Shown: positions 26,364 through 35,693, counted from the first letter of the stretch. The stretch: 64,000 nucleotides of DNA from Actinomycetota bacterium (GCA_947450545.1 CANFVU010000001.1:62001-126000), one strand, 5' to 3'. The notes: generated from the letters alone by a model not told the origin. A program made the numbers and translations.

Positions 26364-29039
26364 ATGACGCTACAAGAGGATGGAGCAGCACTCCGCAGTG
26401 ATGTGCGCCGCCTTGGCGACCTCTTGGGCCAAAGCTTGGTTCGCCAAGAAGGAAATGACCTTCTTGATTTAGTCGAAAGTGTCCGTCGAGCTATTCGCGA
26501 AGGTGGCGGAGAAAAAATCCTCGACAACCTCACATCTGATCAAAGCATCCAATTGGTTCGAGCTTTCAGCACATACTTTCACTTAGCGAATGTTGCTGAA
26601 CAAGTTCACCGAGCTCGAGTTTTATCTGAAGAGAGAATTGCCGGTGGCTCATGGCTCACTCGCGCAGTAGATCGCATCATTGAAGCACAAGAAACTCATC
26701 ACGAGTTTTCACGTGAAGATATTCAAGAATGGGTCGATAATTTTTCGGTTCGCCCTGTATTCACCGCGCACCCAACTGAAGCTGCACGACGTTCTGTCTT
26801 GAGCAAAATGGGAACGATTGCAGACTTGCTAGATGATCCAGATACATCAACTCGTAATCGTCGTCTTGCAGAAGCAGTGGATCTCTTGTGGCAAACAGAT
26901 GAACTTCGCCTAGGACGTCCAGAGCCTCTCGACGAAGCAACGAATGCGTTGTATTACCTCGATGATCTTTTCACTATGACAATGCCAGAAGTTTTGGATG
27001 ACTTCTCAACAGAGCTCAAGCGCCTTGGCGTGGAAGTTTCTCCGACAGCACGTCCATTCAGTTTTGGTACTTGGATTGGTGGAGACCGCGATGGAAACCC
27101 TCACATCACTCCGGAAGTAACAAAAGCTGCAATTACTCTCCAAACAGGGCATTTCATTCGTTCGATGTTGAAAGCAATTGATGAACTACGCCAAGCGCTC
27201 TCTATTTCGACCCGAATTGTGGGTGTATCACAAGCACTTCTGGACTCAGTAAAAAGTGACCTCAACCGACTCCCTGAAATTGAAGATCGTTATCGCCGCC
27301 TCAATGTCGAAGAGCCATATCGCTTGAAAGCTACCGCTATTCGCCACCGCTTGATTTTGACTCAACGCCGTCACGCAGCAGGTACTGCGCACGAAGTTGG
27401 ACGGGACTACAACAGCACGGAAGAGCTTTTAAGTGATCTTGGGCTAATGCGAAGCTCATTGATGGCGCATAACGGCGAACTTATTGCCACGGGCTTACTC
27501 GAACGAATCATTCGCACCGTTTCGTCATTTGGAATTACTCATGCAACCTTAGATGTGCGCGAACATTCCGACGCTCACCATCATGCTCTGGCTCAAATTC
27601 TGGGTGAGAAATATTCCAAGCGCACCGAAACCCTTATCGCCGAACTCAAGAGCCCATCTTCAGCAGATTTTTCTCACCTCGATGCTGATGGGTTAAAGAC
27701 ACTCAATACTTTTGTTGCTATTCGAGATCTCATCGTTAAATTCGGTCCTGAAGTTATCGAGACCTACATCATTTCGATGACTAAGAGCCACGAAGATGTG
27801 CTTGCCCCAGTCGTGCTTGCACAGATCGCTGGATTAATTTCGCTGCACGATTCTGAAAAGTTTGCCATGGTTGGGTTTGCACCTCTCCTAGAGACTGTTG
27901 CTGAACTGCGAGCAGCTGATGAAATTCTCGACGCTCTCCTTTCCAATCCTGATTACCGTTCATTGGTAAAACTTCGCGGTGACATCCAAGAAGTCATGTT
28001 GGGTTATTCAGATTCCAATAAAGATGCTGGTATTGCGACCTCACAATGGGAGATTCACAAAGCCCAGAGAAAACTTCGTGACGTTGCCAAAAAGCATGGC
28101 GTGAAACTTCGCCTCTTCCACGGTCGAGGTGGATCTGTCGGTCGCGGTGGCGGTCCTACATATGACGCGCTAATCGCTCTTCCTTGGGGAACACTTGATG
28201 GACAAATCAAGATGACCGAGCAAGGCGAAGTTATTAGCGATAAATATGCGCTTCCTGCTCTAGCACGTGAAAACGTTGAACTTACTCTTGCTGCAGCTCT
28301 AGAAGCTACAGTTCTTAATCGCTCAGCACGTCAAAGTGCTGAAGACCTCGCAAAGTGGAATTCCTGCATGGACATCGTCAGCGATAGTTCATTTGCTTCG
28401 TACCGCAAACTCATTGATCATCCTGATTTGCCTGCATATTTCTACGCCTCAACTCCTGTCGAGCAATTGGGCGATCTCTTCTTAGGTTCGCGCCCATCGC
28501 GTCGCCCTGATGCATCTGGTGGATTAGCAAGTTTGCGCGCTATTCCATGGGTATTTGGATGGACCCAGTCACGTCAGATTATTCCTGGTTGGTTCGGTGT
28601 CGGCTCGGGGTTGAAAGCAGCTCGTGAAGCAGGCCAGACCGATACTTTGAAACATATGTTGAAAGAATGGCACTTCTTCCGCACATTCATCTCCAATGTA
28701 GAGATGACAATGGCGAAGACAGATCTTGCTATGTCCCGCAAGTATGTGGAGAAGCTCGTTGATCCTTCACTTCATCATTTCCTCGCTGAGATCGAAACCG
28801 AGTTTGCACTCGCTCGTCAAGAAATTTTGCTCCTCACCGACAAGCAGGAGCTTTTGGGCGATCAAGAGATATTGGCTCGCACGCTTCAAGTTCGCGATAT
28901 TTATCTAGCTCCGCTTCATTTATTACAGATATCGCTCCTCCAGCACGTACGTGATGGTGGAGATACAGATCCAGTTCTTCACCGCGCACTTCTTCTCACC
29001 ATTAACGGTGTTGCTGCGGGTCTGCGTAATACTGGCTGA
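26364..29039 (+). CDS. ppc: Phosphoenolpyruvate carboxylase
   Basis: Carboxylates phosphoenolpyruvate with bicarbonate to oxaloacetate, refilling the TCA cycle. The catalytic histidine motif FTAHPTEAARR is near residue 135, and the glycine-rich loop FHGRGGSVGRGGGP and LGYSDSNKDAG are present, with a C-terminal RNTG ending as in the family. At 891 residues it is complete. The ATG at 26364 has AATGAT at the leaderless -10 position, an imperfect match. It ends one base before the pth stop on the other strand. Confidence 0.97.
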   Translation: MTLQEDGAALRSDVRRLGDLLGQSLVRQEGNDLLDLVESVRRAIREGGGEKILDNLTSDQSIQLVRAFSTYFHLANVAEQVHRARVLSEERIAGGSWLTRAVDRIIEAQETHHEFSREDIQEWVDNFSVRPVFTAHPTEAARRSVLSKMGTIADLLDDPDTSTRNRRLAEAVDLLWQTDELRLGRPEPLDEATNALYYLDDLFTMTMPEVLDDFSTELKRLGVEVSPTARPFSFGTWIGGDRDGNPHITPEVTKAAITLQTGHFIRSMLKAIDELRQALSISTRIVGVSQALLDSVKSDLNRLPEIEDRYRRLNVEEPYRLKATAIRHRLILTQRRHAAGTAHEVGRDYNSTEELLSDLGLMRSSLMAHNGELIATGLLERIIRTVSSFGITHATLDVREHSDAHHHALAQILGEKYSKRTETLIAELKSPSSADFSHLDADGLKTLNTFVAIRDLIVKFGPEVIETYIISMTKSHEDVLAPVVLAQIAGLISLHDSEKFAMVGFAPLLETVAELRAADEILDALLSNPDYRSLVKLRGDIQEVMLGYSDSNKDAGIATSQWEIHKAQRKLRDVAKKHGVKLRLFHGRGGSVGRGGGPTYDALIALPWGTLDGQIKMTEQGEVISDKYALPALARENVELTLAAALEATVLNRSARQSAEDLAKWNSCMDIVSDSSFASYRKLIDHPDLPAYFYASTPVEQLGDLFLGSRPSRRPDASGGLASLRAIPWVFGWTQSRQIIPGWFGVGSGLKAAREAGQTDTLKHMLKEWHFFRTFISNVEMTMAKTDLAMSRKYVEKLVDPSLHHFLAEIETEFALARQEILLLTDKQELLGDQEILARTLQVRDIYLAPLHLLQISLLQHVRDGGDTDPVLHRALLLTINGVAAGLRNTG

Positions 29040-29040
29040 T

Positions 29041-29604
29041 TTATTTATTGAACTCTTGTTGAGCTACTTCTAATCCTTTTTCAATCAAGCGCTCGACTGC
29101 CAAAGCACCACGTGCGATGAAATCATCCAGCTCTTTCTTCTCGGTGGACGAGAACGGTTTTAATACAAAGTCAGCTGGATCTTGAGGAGCAGGTGGGCGG
29201 CCGACGCCGATTCGGACTCGGTAATAGTCGGGCCCTGAGAAATGCTTCGTAATATCTTTGAGACCGTTGTGGCCGTTATCCCCGCCACCTAGCTTCATGC
29301 GAATGGTGTTGAAAGGAATATCTATTTCGTCATGAACAACGATGATGTTTTTAGCTTCGACTTTATAGAAATCGGCGAGTGCTTTGAGAGGCGCACCAGA
29401 CTCATTCATATAGAGCTTTGATTTAGCGACCGTGACTGCGACCCCTGCAACTCGAATATCTGCAATGTCGCAACGAGATTTATGCGAGGAAAGTTTTATG
29501 CCACTGGCCAGATAGTTTGTCACCATCTGGCCAGCGTTGTGTCGTGTGGATGCGTATTGATCGCCTGGATTGCCTAGGCCGAAAACAATCCAGCGATCTG
29601 ACAT
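29041..29604 (-). CDS. pth: Peptidyl-tRNA hydrolase
   Basis: Releases tRNA from prematurely dropped peptidyl-tRNA. The catalytic residues are present: N12 in GLGNPGDQY, H22 in TRHNAG and the aspartate in VVHDEIDIP; KLGGGDNGHNGLKDI is also conserved. At 187 residues it is normal. The ATG has a GGAG ribosome-binding site five bases upstream. It follows rplY, with prs and glmU upstream in the same direction, as in Mycobacterium (Rv1014c-Rv1018c). Confidence 0.97.
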   Translation of the reverse strand: MSDRWIVFGLGNPGDQYASTRHNAGQMVTNYLASGIKLSSHKSRCDIADIRVAGVAVTVAKSKLYMNESGAPLKALADFYKVEAKNIIVVHDEIDIPFNTIRMKLGGGDNGHNGLKDITKHFSGPDYYRVRIGVGRPPAPQDPADFVLKPFSSTEKKELDDFIARGALAVERLIEKGLEVAQQEFNK

Positions 29605-29628
29605 CGTTACTCCACTAATTACTTGTTA

Positions 29629-30243
29629 TTACTTTGATTCTGCTGCAGGAGCTGCTGGGGCCGCTGCTGCATCAGCTGCTGGAGCTGCTGGTGTCTCTTC
29701 AACTGCTGTTGACTTCTCAGACAAGTGAACAACAACCATGTGTGGGTCAGAAACAAGCTTCATGCCTGCAGGAAGAGCAACATCTGAAGCGTACTTAGAA
29801 GTGTTTGCTTCCATACCTTCGATATTCAATTCAATAAATTGTGGAATTGAGGTTGCTTCAACTTCAACTTCGATTGAGTTGTTAACGTGCTCAAGGATTC
29901 CATCACGAGCATGCGCTCCAACTGTGTGAACTGGTACATCCACAGTCACCTTTTCGCCGCGACGAACAACGAGTAGATCGACGTGCTCGAGAATTCCTGT
30001 CAAAGGATTCTTTGTCACTGACTTTGGAAGTGTGAGTTCAACTTTGCCATCAAAATTGATGTCGAGAAGAACGTTTGAGGTCTTGAGTGCTGTGCCCATC
30101 TCCTTTGCAGGAAGGGAAACGTGTTGTGGCTCTGCGCCGTGTCCATAAATTACTGCCGGGACAAGTCCAGCTTTACGATCGCGACGTGATGCGCCTTTAC
30201 CAAAATTGGTGCGCTTTGTTCCGTTGATTGAAATCTCGGCCAT
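29629..30243 (-). CDS. rplY: 50S ribosomal protein L25/CTC
   Basis: Binds 5S rRNA. This is the long Ctc form of 204 residues: an N-terminal L25 domain (RTNFGKGASRRDRKAGLVPAVIYG, seen in part), the C-terminal TL5-type domain with VHTVGAHARDGILEHV, and a low-complexity alanine/proline tail (about 185-204). No clear ribosome-binding site or leaderless box supports the ATG at 30243, but the start fits the family. It lies 181 bases downstream of prs. Confidence 0.95.
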   Translation of the reverse strand: MAEISINGTKRTNFGKGASRRDRKAGLVPAVIYGHGAEPQHVSLPAKEMGTALKTSNVLLDINFDGKVELTLPKSVTKNPLTGILEHVDLLVVRRGEKVTVDVPVHTVGAHARDGILEHVNNSIEVEVEATSIPQFIELNIEGMEANTSKYASDVALPAGMKLVSDPHMVVVHLSEKSTAVEETPAAPAADAAAAPAAPAAESK

Positions 30244-30424
30244 GAGTTGCTGCTTTCTCTAATTATCCGTTCGGGGACCTGTGCGTTTACTACAGCACGG
30301 TTAGAGAGCAACCCGTCGATTACGGATACTGTAATTCAGACCAGTTATCCCTCGCCGTGACGTGGCATAAGAATAGCCGCGGGCTTCAGATTGAGCAAAA
30401 CGGGCTATTCAGGCTTGAAAAATA
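30244..30424. other. prs-rplY intergenic region with inverted repeat
   Basis: These 181 bases contain a perfect 8-base inverted repeat, GAATAGCC (30371-30378) and GGCTATTC (30403-30410), 24 bases apart and close to the prs stop codon. There is no good T-tract on the prs strand beyond a short TTTT, so termination is doubtful. The rplY promoter probably lies in the left half, but I cannot place it. No small gene is evident. Confidence 0.4.
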
Positions 30425-31405
30425 TTAGCTGTGGCCATCAAAGAGGCTTGTCACTGACCCATCTTCGAAAACTTCGCGAATTGCGCGCGCAAGGAGCGGA
30501 GCAATTGAAAGAACGGCAAGTTTGTCGAATTTGCGATCATCGGGAATCGGCAAAGTATTTGTTACGACAACTTCAGCTGCACCGCTATTTTTCAAACGAT
30601 CAGATGCAGGACCTGAGAGCACTGCGTGAGTTGCAGCAACGATAACTTCTGATGCGCCAGCTTCAAGACAAGCATCGACTGCTTTGACGATAGTTCCAGC
30701 GGTATCAATCATGTCATCAATAACAACGGCAGTGCGTCCTTTTACATCGCCGACAATGCGACCAACAGTTGCTTCATTAGGAATGCGAGGATCACGAGTC
30801 TTGTGAATAAAAGCGATTGGGCATCCACCCATGAGATCTGACCAACGCTCAGCAACACGTACTCGTCCTGAATCCGGAGAGACGATGGTGAGGTTGTTGC
30901 GATCGACTTTGCTGCCAACATAATTTGTGAGCAGTGGAAGTGCAAAGAGATGGTCTACAGGACCATCAAAAAATCCTTGGATCTGTGAAGTGTGAAGGTC
31001 TACAACCATCATTCGATCTGCGCCAGCAGTCTTAAAGAGATCTGCCATGAGGCGAGCTGAAATTGGCTCACGTCCGCGATGCTTCTTATCTTGACGTGCA
31101 TATCCGTAGAAAGGAGCGACGACAGTAATGCGTTTTGCAGATGCGCGCTTAAGAGCATCGACCATGATCAACTGTTCCATGATCTGCTTGTTGACTGGGG
31201 CCGCGTGGCTTTGAATCACGAATGCATCGCTTCCGCGAACGCTCTCTTCGAAACGAACAAAAATTTCGCCGTTGGCAAAATCGTAGGCCGATGTTGGAGT
31301 GACTGCGATTCCTAAATCAGCTGCCACTTCCTCAGCTAATTCTGGATAACCTCGTCCGGAAAATACGCGCAGGCGCTTTTCAGATGAGAGTCGTAGTTCG
31401 CTCAT
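30425..31405 (-). CDS. prs: Ribose-phosphate diphosphokinase (PRPP synthetase)
   Basis: Makes PRPP for purine, pyrimidine, histidine and NAD synthesis. The PRPP-binding signature VVIDDMIDTAGTIVKA and the catalytic loop around YARQDKKHRGREPISARL (seen in part) are intact. The protein has 326 residues from the ATG at 31405, which has a GGGGAG ribosome-binding site; the open frame runs further upstream into glmU territory but that extension is not part of the gene. It follows glmU by 29 bases. Confidence 0.97.
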   Translation of the reverse strand: MSELRLSSEKRLRVFSGRGYPELAEEVAADLGIAVTPTSAYDFANGEIFVRFEESVRGSDAFVIQSHAAPVNKQIMEQLIMVDALKRASAKRITVVAPFYGYARQDKKHRGREPISARLMADLFKTAGADRMMVVDLHTSQIQGFFDGPVDHLFALPLLTNYVGSKVDRNNLTIVSPDSGRVRVAERWSDLMGGCPIAFIHKTRDPRIPNEATVGRIVGDVKGRTAVVIDDMIDTAGTIVKAVDACLEAGASEVIVAATHAVLSGPASDRLKNSGAAEVVVTNTLPIPDDRKFDKLAVLSIAPLLARAIREVFEDGSVTSLFDGHS

Positions 31406-31434
31406 TGATACTCCCCTTACTCCAGTTGTTCGGT

Positions 31435-32871
31435 CTACTCCTGAAATCCTAATTCGTTGGCTCCCGCATCTCGTGCGACTTCTGCAGATTTCGTTCCCGA
31501 TCTGCGACGAAGGACCCAACCCAAAACATTTCGCTGTTTTCCACGGGCAACACCGATTGCACCCGCAGGAACATCCTCAGTAATAACCGACCCTGCTGCC
31601 GTGTAGGCGCCATCGCCGATAGTTACTGGTGCGACGAGCATAGTGTCACTGCCCACGCGGACATGGCTTCCCACAGTTGTGTGGTGTTTCTCAACGCCGT
31701 CGTAATTCACAAAAATCGTAGCTGCCCCAATATTGGTGCCTTCGCCAATCGTGGCATCTCCTACATAGGAAAGGTGAGGGACTTTTGATCCTTCTCCAAT
31801 AGAAGCATTTTTAGTCTCAACAAAAGCGCCGACTTTAGCTTTCGCAGCTAAGCGAGTTCCTGGGCGAATGAATGCGAATGGACCAACAGCTGCATCTGCT
31901 CCAATATGGGAATCAGTGACACGAGATTCAATAATCGAAGCTCCTGCTTCAACTTCAACGTTGACAAGTGTTGAGCGAGGTCCGATGACAGCCCCTGATT
32001 CAATTCGAGTCGAGCCGTGAATCGCACTACCAGGATAGATCGTGACATCAGGAGAGATCGATACTCCTGAATCAATCCATGTTGTCATGGGATCAATAAT
32101 GGTTACACCTGCGCGCATATATTCATCATTAATGCGATCACGCATAATGGCAGCGCATTCAGCGAGCTGAGAGCGATCGTTAATTCCAAGAGTCTCAGTA
32201 AAGTCATTGGACTGAATAGCTACAGCAACTTGCGCTGAATTCTTAATCAGTGAAATCACGTCAGTCAGATACAGCTCGCCTTGTGAATTATCCGCCGTAA
32301 GTTTTTGTGATGCAGAACGAAGAGCAGCGATATCAAAGAGATATACGCCCGTGTTGATCTCATCAATCTGCTTTTGATCATCATCAGCATCGCGCTCTTC
32401 CACAATACTGACGATTGCTCCGAGGTCATCGCGAACAATTCGACCATAGCCAAATGGATCAGGCAGCACTGCAGTCAATACTGAGGCAACGCTTTCAAGC
32501 TCGACATGTGCTTCGATAAATTCGTTAAGGGTAGATGTGCGAAGAAGAGGTGTATCTCCCGCAACAATAAGGACAACGCCTTCAGCTTTTGTGTCAGCAA
32601 GCGCAAGTTGCACCGCATGGCCAGTGCCCTTTCGCTCAGCTTGAAAAGTTTTAGATGCTGATGGAGCGATTGATGAGAGATGGCTTTCAACTTCTTCGCG
32701 ATGAGCGCCGACAACAACGTTGAGAGATTGCGCAACGGGGGCAACTGCATCGATCACGTGATGGATGACTGACTTGCCGGCGATGGGATGAAGTACTTTT
32801 GCGAGGGAGGATTTCATTCGCGTGCCTTCGCCCGCGGCGAGCACTATCGCAAGGTCTACTGCCTTACCCAA
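31435..32871 (-). CDS. glmU: Bifunctional UDP-GlcNAc pyrophosphorylase/GlcN-1-P acetyltransferase
   Basis: Two last steps of UDP-N-acetylglucosamine synthesis for peptidoglycan. The N-terminal uridyltransferase has LAAGEGTRMKS and the K22-like lysine. The C-terminal half is a left-handed parallel beta-helix with hexapeptide repeats and the acetyltransferase residues in GAFVETKNA and FVNYDG. At 478 residues it is complete. The start is TTG at 32871, supported by an AGGAGG ribosome-binding site five bases upstream. A tRNA-Gln gene lies 57 bases upstream on the same strand. Confidence 0.96.
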   Translation of the reverse strand: MGKAVDLAIVLAAGEGTRMKSSLAKVLHPIAGKSVIHHVIDAVAPVAQSLNVVVGAHREEVESHLSSIAPSASKTFQAERKGTGHAVQLALADTKAEGVVLIVAGDTPLLRTSTLNEFIEAHVELESVASVLTAVLPDPFGYGRIVRDDLGAIVSIVEERDADDDQKQIDEINTGVYLFDIAALRSASQKLTADNSQGELYLTDVISLIKNSAQVAVAIQSNDFTETLGINDRSQLAECAAIMRDRINDEYMRAGVTIIDPMTTWIDSGVSISPDVTIYPGSAIHGSTRIESGAVIGPRSTLVNVEVEAGASIIESRVTDSHIGADAAVGPFAFIRPGTRLAAKAKVGAFVETKNASIGEGSKVPHLSYVGDATIGEGTNIGAATIFVNYDGVEKHHTTVGSHVRVGSDTMLVAPVTIGDGAYTAAGSVITEDVPAGAIGVARGKQRNVLGWVLRRRSGTKSAEVARDAGANELGFQE

Positions 32872-32928
32872 AGTGCCCTCCTAGCTGTGTTCGTCTAGCT
32901 GGTGTAGCAAGTCTAGAAAGTCTATCGG

Positions 32929-33003
32929 TGGCTCCGCCACCAGGTATCGATCCTGGACCCTGGGCTTCAAAGGCCCATGTGCTAGCCACTACACAATGGC
33001 GGA
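32929..33003 (-). tRNA. tRNA-Gln (anticodon UUG)
   Basis: A 75-base cloverleaf including an encoded CCA. The acceptor stem TCCGCCA/TGGCGGA is perfect, the D stem is GTGT/GCAC, and the anticodon stem TGGGC/GCCCA surrounds CTTTGAA with anticodon UUG. The T stem is CCAGG/CCTGG; its loop reads ATCGATA, so position 54 is A instead of the nearly universal T. It lies between ispE and glmU, as in other actinobacteria. Confidence 0.93.
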
Positions 33004-33063
33004 ACCTGAATTCTCCCTTAAAAAGCCTCTTCCTGCAAAAGCGCGCAATTGCGCAGGAGGTTG

Positions 33064-33984
33064 CTAGAGAGTTTCGATGACTCGCGCTCCATGAACAGGC
33101 CCAGATGCCCTCATAACGCCTCCAACAACGCCACTGGCGCTGAGTGCAACAGTCAGATCAAGCGCTTTCTCCTCATCTTCGACGAGAAAAACAACAGTTG
33201 GACCAGATCCAGATACCAAACCACCAAGTGCGCCATATTCCTCGCCGACATCAAGAACGAGTCGCAGAGTTGGGCGCAGTGAGCAAGCTGCAGGTTGTAA
33301 ATCATTTGTCATCGCTTCACCAACACCACGAGCATCAGCTGCTCGAAGAGATTGAAGCAATAAATCACTTGTCTGCGGACGGGCTATATCTAACCCTTCG
33401 CGAAGGCGATCACATTCTTTGTAAACAGCTGGAGTGGAGAGTCCACTTCCAGACATCGCCACAACCCAGTGATACGTACCTCGGGAAAGTGCAGGAGTGA
33501 GTTGATCGCCGTGACCACGTCCAACTGCAATTCCGCCAGCGATTGCAAAGGGAACATCGCTTCCAAGTTCAGCAGCAATTCCTTCCATATCATCGCGAGA
33601 TAAATTCAGTGCAAAGAGCGCATCCATTGCAACAATCACTCCAGCAGCATCGGCGCTACCACCAGCCATGCCGCCAGCAACAGGAATCTCTTTCTTTAAA
33701 TGAATTGTTAAATCTTTACTTGTTCCATAACGAAGAGCCATTATCTCTGCTGCTTTATATGCAAGGTTTGATGAATCTGTGGGAACGCCATGAGATGTTG
33801 GACCCGAAACAGAAAGGGTTATTCCGTTGCCCTCGGGAGCATGACGCAATGAAACTTCATCAAAAATGGAAATCGCTTGGAAGACACTGACAACTTCGTG
33901 GTATCCATCGCTCCCTAAAGGCCCAACAGAAAGTTGCAAGTTCACCTTTGCGGGAACTCGAACAACAACGCCTCTAGTAATCAC
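33064..33984 (-). CDS. ispE: 4-diphosphocytidyl-2-C-methyl-D-erythritol kinase
   Basis: GHMP kinase of the MEP isoprenoid pathway. The N-terminal VRVPAKVNLQLSVG carries the substrate lysine/asparagine, the ATP loop is IPVAGGMAGGSADAAGV and the catalytic aspartate lies in LGSDVPFAI; SGSGPTVVFLV is the third motif. At 306 residues it is normal. The start is GTG at 33984, supported by TACGCT exactly six bases upstream. It follows rsmA by 18 bases, as in other actinobacteria. Confidence 0.95.
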   Translation of the reverse strand: MITRGVVVRVPAKVNLQLSVGPLGSDGYHEVVSVFQAISIFDEVSLRHAPEGNGITLSVSGPTSHGVPTDSSNLAYKAAEIMALRYGTSKDLTIHLKKEIPVAGGMAGGSADAAGVIVAMDALFALNLSRDDMEGIAAELGSDVPFAIAGGIAVGRGHGDQLTPALSRGTYHWVVAMSGSGLSTPAVYKECDRLREGLDIARPQTSDLLLQSLRAADARGVGEAMTNDLQPAACSLRPTLRLVLDVGEEYGALGGLVSGSGPTVVFLVEDEEKALDLTVALSASGVVGGVMRASGPVHGARVIETL

Positions 33985-33990
33985 ATCTAT

Positions 33991-33996
33991 AGCGTA
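33991..33996 (-). promoter_or_regulatory. -10 box of leaderless ispE promoter
   Basis: TACGCT with a six-base spacer (ATAGAT) before the GTG at 33984. No ribosome-binding site is visible, which fits a leaderless transcript. It lies between the rsmA stop and ispE. Confidence 0.6.
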
Positions 33997-34002
33997 TTGC
34001 TT

Positions 34003-34830
34003 TTATTGTGCTTGAGCGATTCTGATGTAGTCCGAAAGCGCGAGTGCTTCGCCTCGAATTGTTGGGTCTACCCCAGCCCGTTCAATAATCGCGCTTGCTT
34101 CGCTGCCCAAGAGCCCTGAGAGAGCGCTACGAAGCATCTTTCTGCGTTGAGCGAATGCTCCATCAATCAAAGCAAATGTCTTTAAGCGCAGGGTTTCATC
34201 TCCTGGGACATCACGGCGATCAAATCTGACAAGCGAGGAATCCACATTTGGTACTGGCCAAAAGATACTTCGACCAACGTTTCCAGCAGATGTGAGTTCT
34301 CCCCACCACGTGGCTTTCACTGAAGGCGATCCATACGCTTTGCTTCCTGGTTTTGCTACGAGGCGATCGGCAACTTCACTTTGAACCATCACAACGCCTG
34401 TACGCAAAGTTGGAAGTTTCTCAAAAGCACGTAGAAGGACTGGAACAGAGACGTTATATGGAAGATTCGCAACGAGAACTGTTGGAGATGGCGTGAGCGC
34501 TTCGAGGTTCATCGCATCTTCATTGATTACTGTTAAAAGTTGTGGATCAAATCCATGACGTTCGACAGTCATTGGAAGTTCTTCCGCTAGTCGAGTGTCG
34601 ATTTCAATCACGATAACTTCAGAAGCAGCTTCCATAAGAGCAAGAGTGAGTGAGCCCAGCCCCGGACCAATTTCAAGTGCAACATCGCTTTTCGCTACAT
34701 CTGCACTTTTAACAATTCGCCGACATGTGTTTGCATCAACAACGAAATTTTGTCCAAGTTTCTTTGTGGGATTTACTCCGATACGAGCTGCGATCTCGCG
34801 AATTTCAGCTGCGCCAAGAAGACCTGTCAT
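34003..34830 (-). CDS. rsmA: 16S rRNA adenine dimethyltransferase (KsgA)
   Basis: Dimethylates A1518 and A1519 of 16S rRNA, a late step of 30S assembly. The SAM-binding motif is ALEIGPGLGSLTLAL, preceded by KLGQNFVVDANT, and the catalytic motif is ANLPYNVS. The C-terminal helical domain includes FAQRRKMLRSAL. At 275 residues it is complete. The ATG overlaps the tatD stop (ATGA). In Mycobacterium and Streptomyces rpfB lies between tatD and rsmA; here there is no room for it. Confidence 0.97.
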   Translation of the reverse strand: MTGLLGAAEIREIAARIGVNPTKKLGQNFVVDANTCRRIVKSADVAKSDVALEIGPGLGSLTLALMEAASEVIVIEIDTRLAEELPMTVERHGFDPQLLTVINEDAMNLEALTPSPTVLVANLPYNVSVPVLLRAFEKLPTLRTGVVMVQSEVADRLVAKPGSKAYGSPSVKATWWGELTSAGNVGRSIFWPVPNVDSSLVRFDRRDVPGDETLRLKTFALIDGAFAQRRKMLRSALSGLLGSEASAIIERAGVDPTIRGEALALSDYIRIAQAQ

Positions 34831-35687
34831 CGTGCGAACTCGCCATAGACGCGGGTTGTATTTTCAACAATCGCTCTGCACAACTCGTCGATATCCATCT
34901 GGCGAACTTCTGCCATCAGTCGAAGTGTGTGAGGAATTTGGGCAGGAGTATTTAAAAGTCCGCGATTAGGGGTCGGAGTAAGGAATGGTGAATCAGTTTC
35001 GACAAGGATGCGCTCAAGAGGTGTCACAGCAAGTGCGTCGCGCAGGTGCGGCGCATTCTTGAATGTAACTGTTCCCGCAAAAGAGAGGTAATAACCATGC
35101 GTGGCACATTCGCGGGCCATCTCGGCATCCCCCGAATAGCAGTGAAAAACAACTCTCTCAGGCGCGCCAACTTCGAGCAAAGTATCGAGAACTGCGCGAT
35201 GTGCATCTCGATCATGAATCATAAGAGCTTTATTTACATCTTTTGCGATTTGGATATGACGCTTAAAAGAATAAATCTGTTTCTCTTGTCCTTCAGGAGC
35301 AGTGCGAAAGAAATCGAGCCCAGTCTCTCCAATGGCACACACGCGAGGATGTTTCGCAAGGTCTGCAATCTTCTCCAAATCACCTTCTAAATCTTTTGTT
35401 ACAGGCGCATCATTTGGATGAAGTGCAACCGCTGCAAGCACTCGCCCAGGAAAAGCTTCAGCACATCGAACTCCCCAAGCAGATTGTTCAGCGGAATATC
35501 CCACTTGGATAACTCGATCGATGCCAACGCTTTGTGCTTCATCCAGCACAGCGGCAATCAAAGGTGAATCAGGTTCTGATTCGGTGATGAGTTCGAGGTG
35601 GGCATGATTATCAATGCATACTGAAGTGAGGGGCGCAGGAAGCGGTGCAACTTCGCGTTCTTTGTCGAGCGAGAAGCGATCGGACAT
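34827..35687 (-). CDS. tatD: TatD-family metal-dependent DNase/hydrolase
   Basis: Amidohydrolase-fold nuclease. Metal ligands are seen as IDNHAHLE near residue 27, GETGLDFF, IHDRDAH, FHCYSGD and the final VETDSPFL. At 286 residues it is slightly longer than average because of a 20-residue N-terminal lead (MSDRFSLDKEREVAPLPAPL, which is polar). It is coupled to rsmA by ATGA and follows metG by 6 bases, so metG-tatD-rsmA is one operon. Confidence 0.93.
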   Translation of the reverse strand: MSDRFSLDKEREVAPLPAPLTSVCIDNHAHLELITESEPDSPLIAAVLDEAQSVGIDRVIQVGYSAEQSAWGVRCAEAFPGRVLAAVALHPNDAPVTKDLEGDLEKIADLAKHPRVCAIGETGLDFFRTAPEGQEKQIYSFKRHIQIAKDVNKALMIHDRDAHRAVLDTLLEVGAPERVVFHCYSGDAEMARECATHGYYLSFAGTVTFKNAPHLRDALAVTPLERILVETDSPFLTPTPNRGLLNTPAQIPHTLRLMAEVRQMDIDELCRAIVENTTRVYGEFAR

Positions 35688-35693
35688 TCTGAG

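Noticed and set aside
29629-29690. Alanine/proline repeats at the end of rplY as a DNA repeat element
   Set aside because: They encode the normal low-complexity tail of long L25/CTC proteins.
31406-31519. N-terminal extension of prs
   Set aside because: It overlaps the glmU 3' end in another phase, and the ATG at 31405 has GGGGAG at good spacing.
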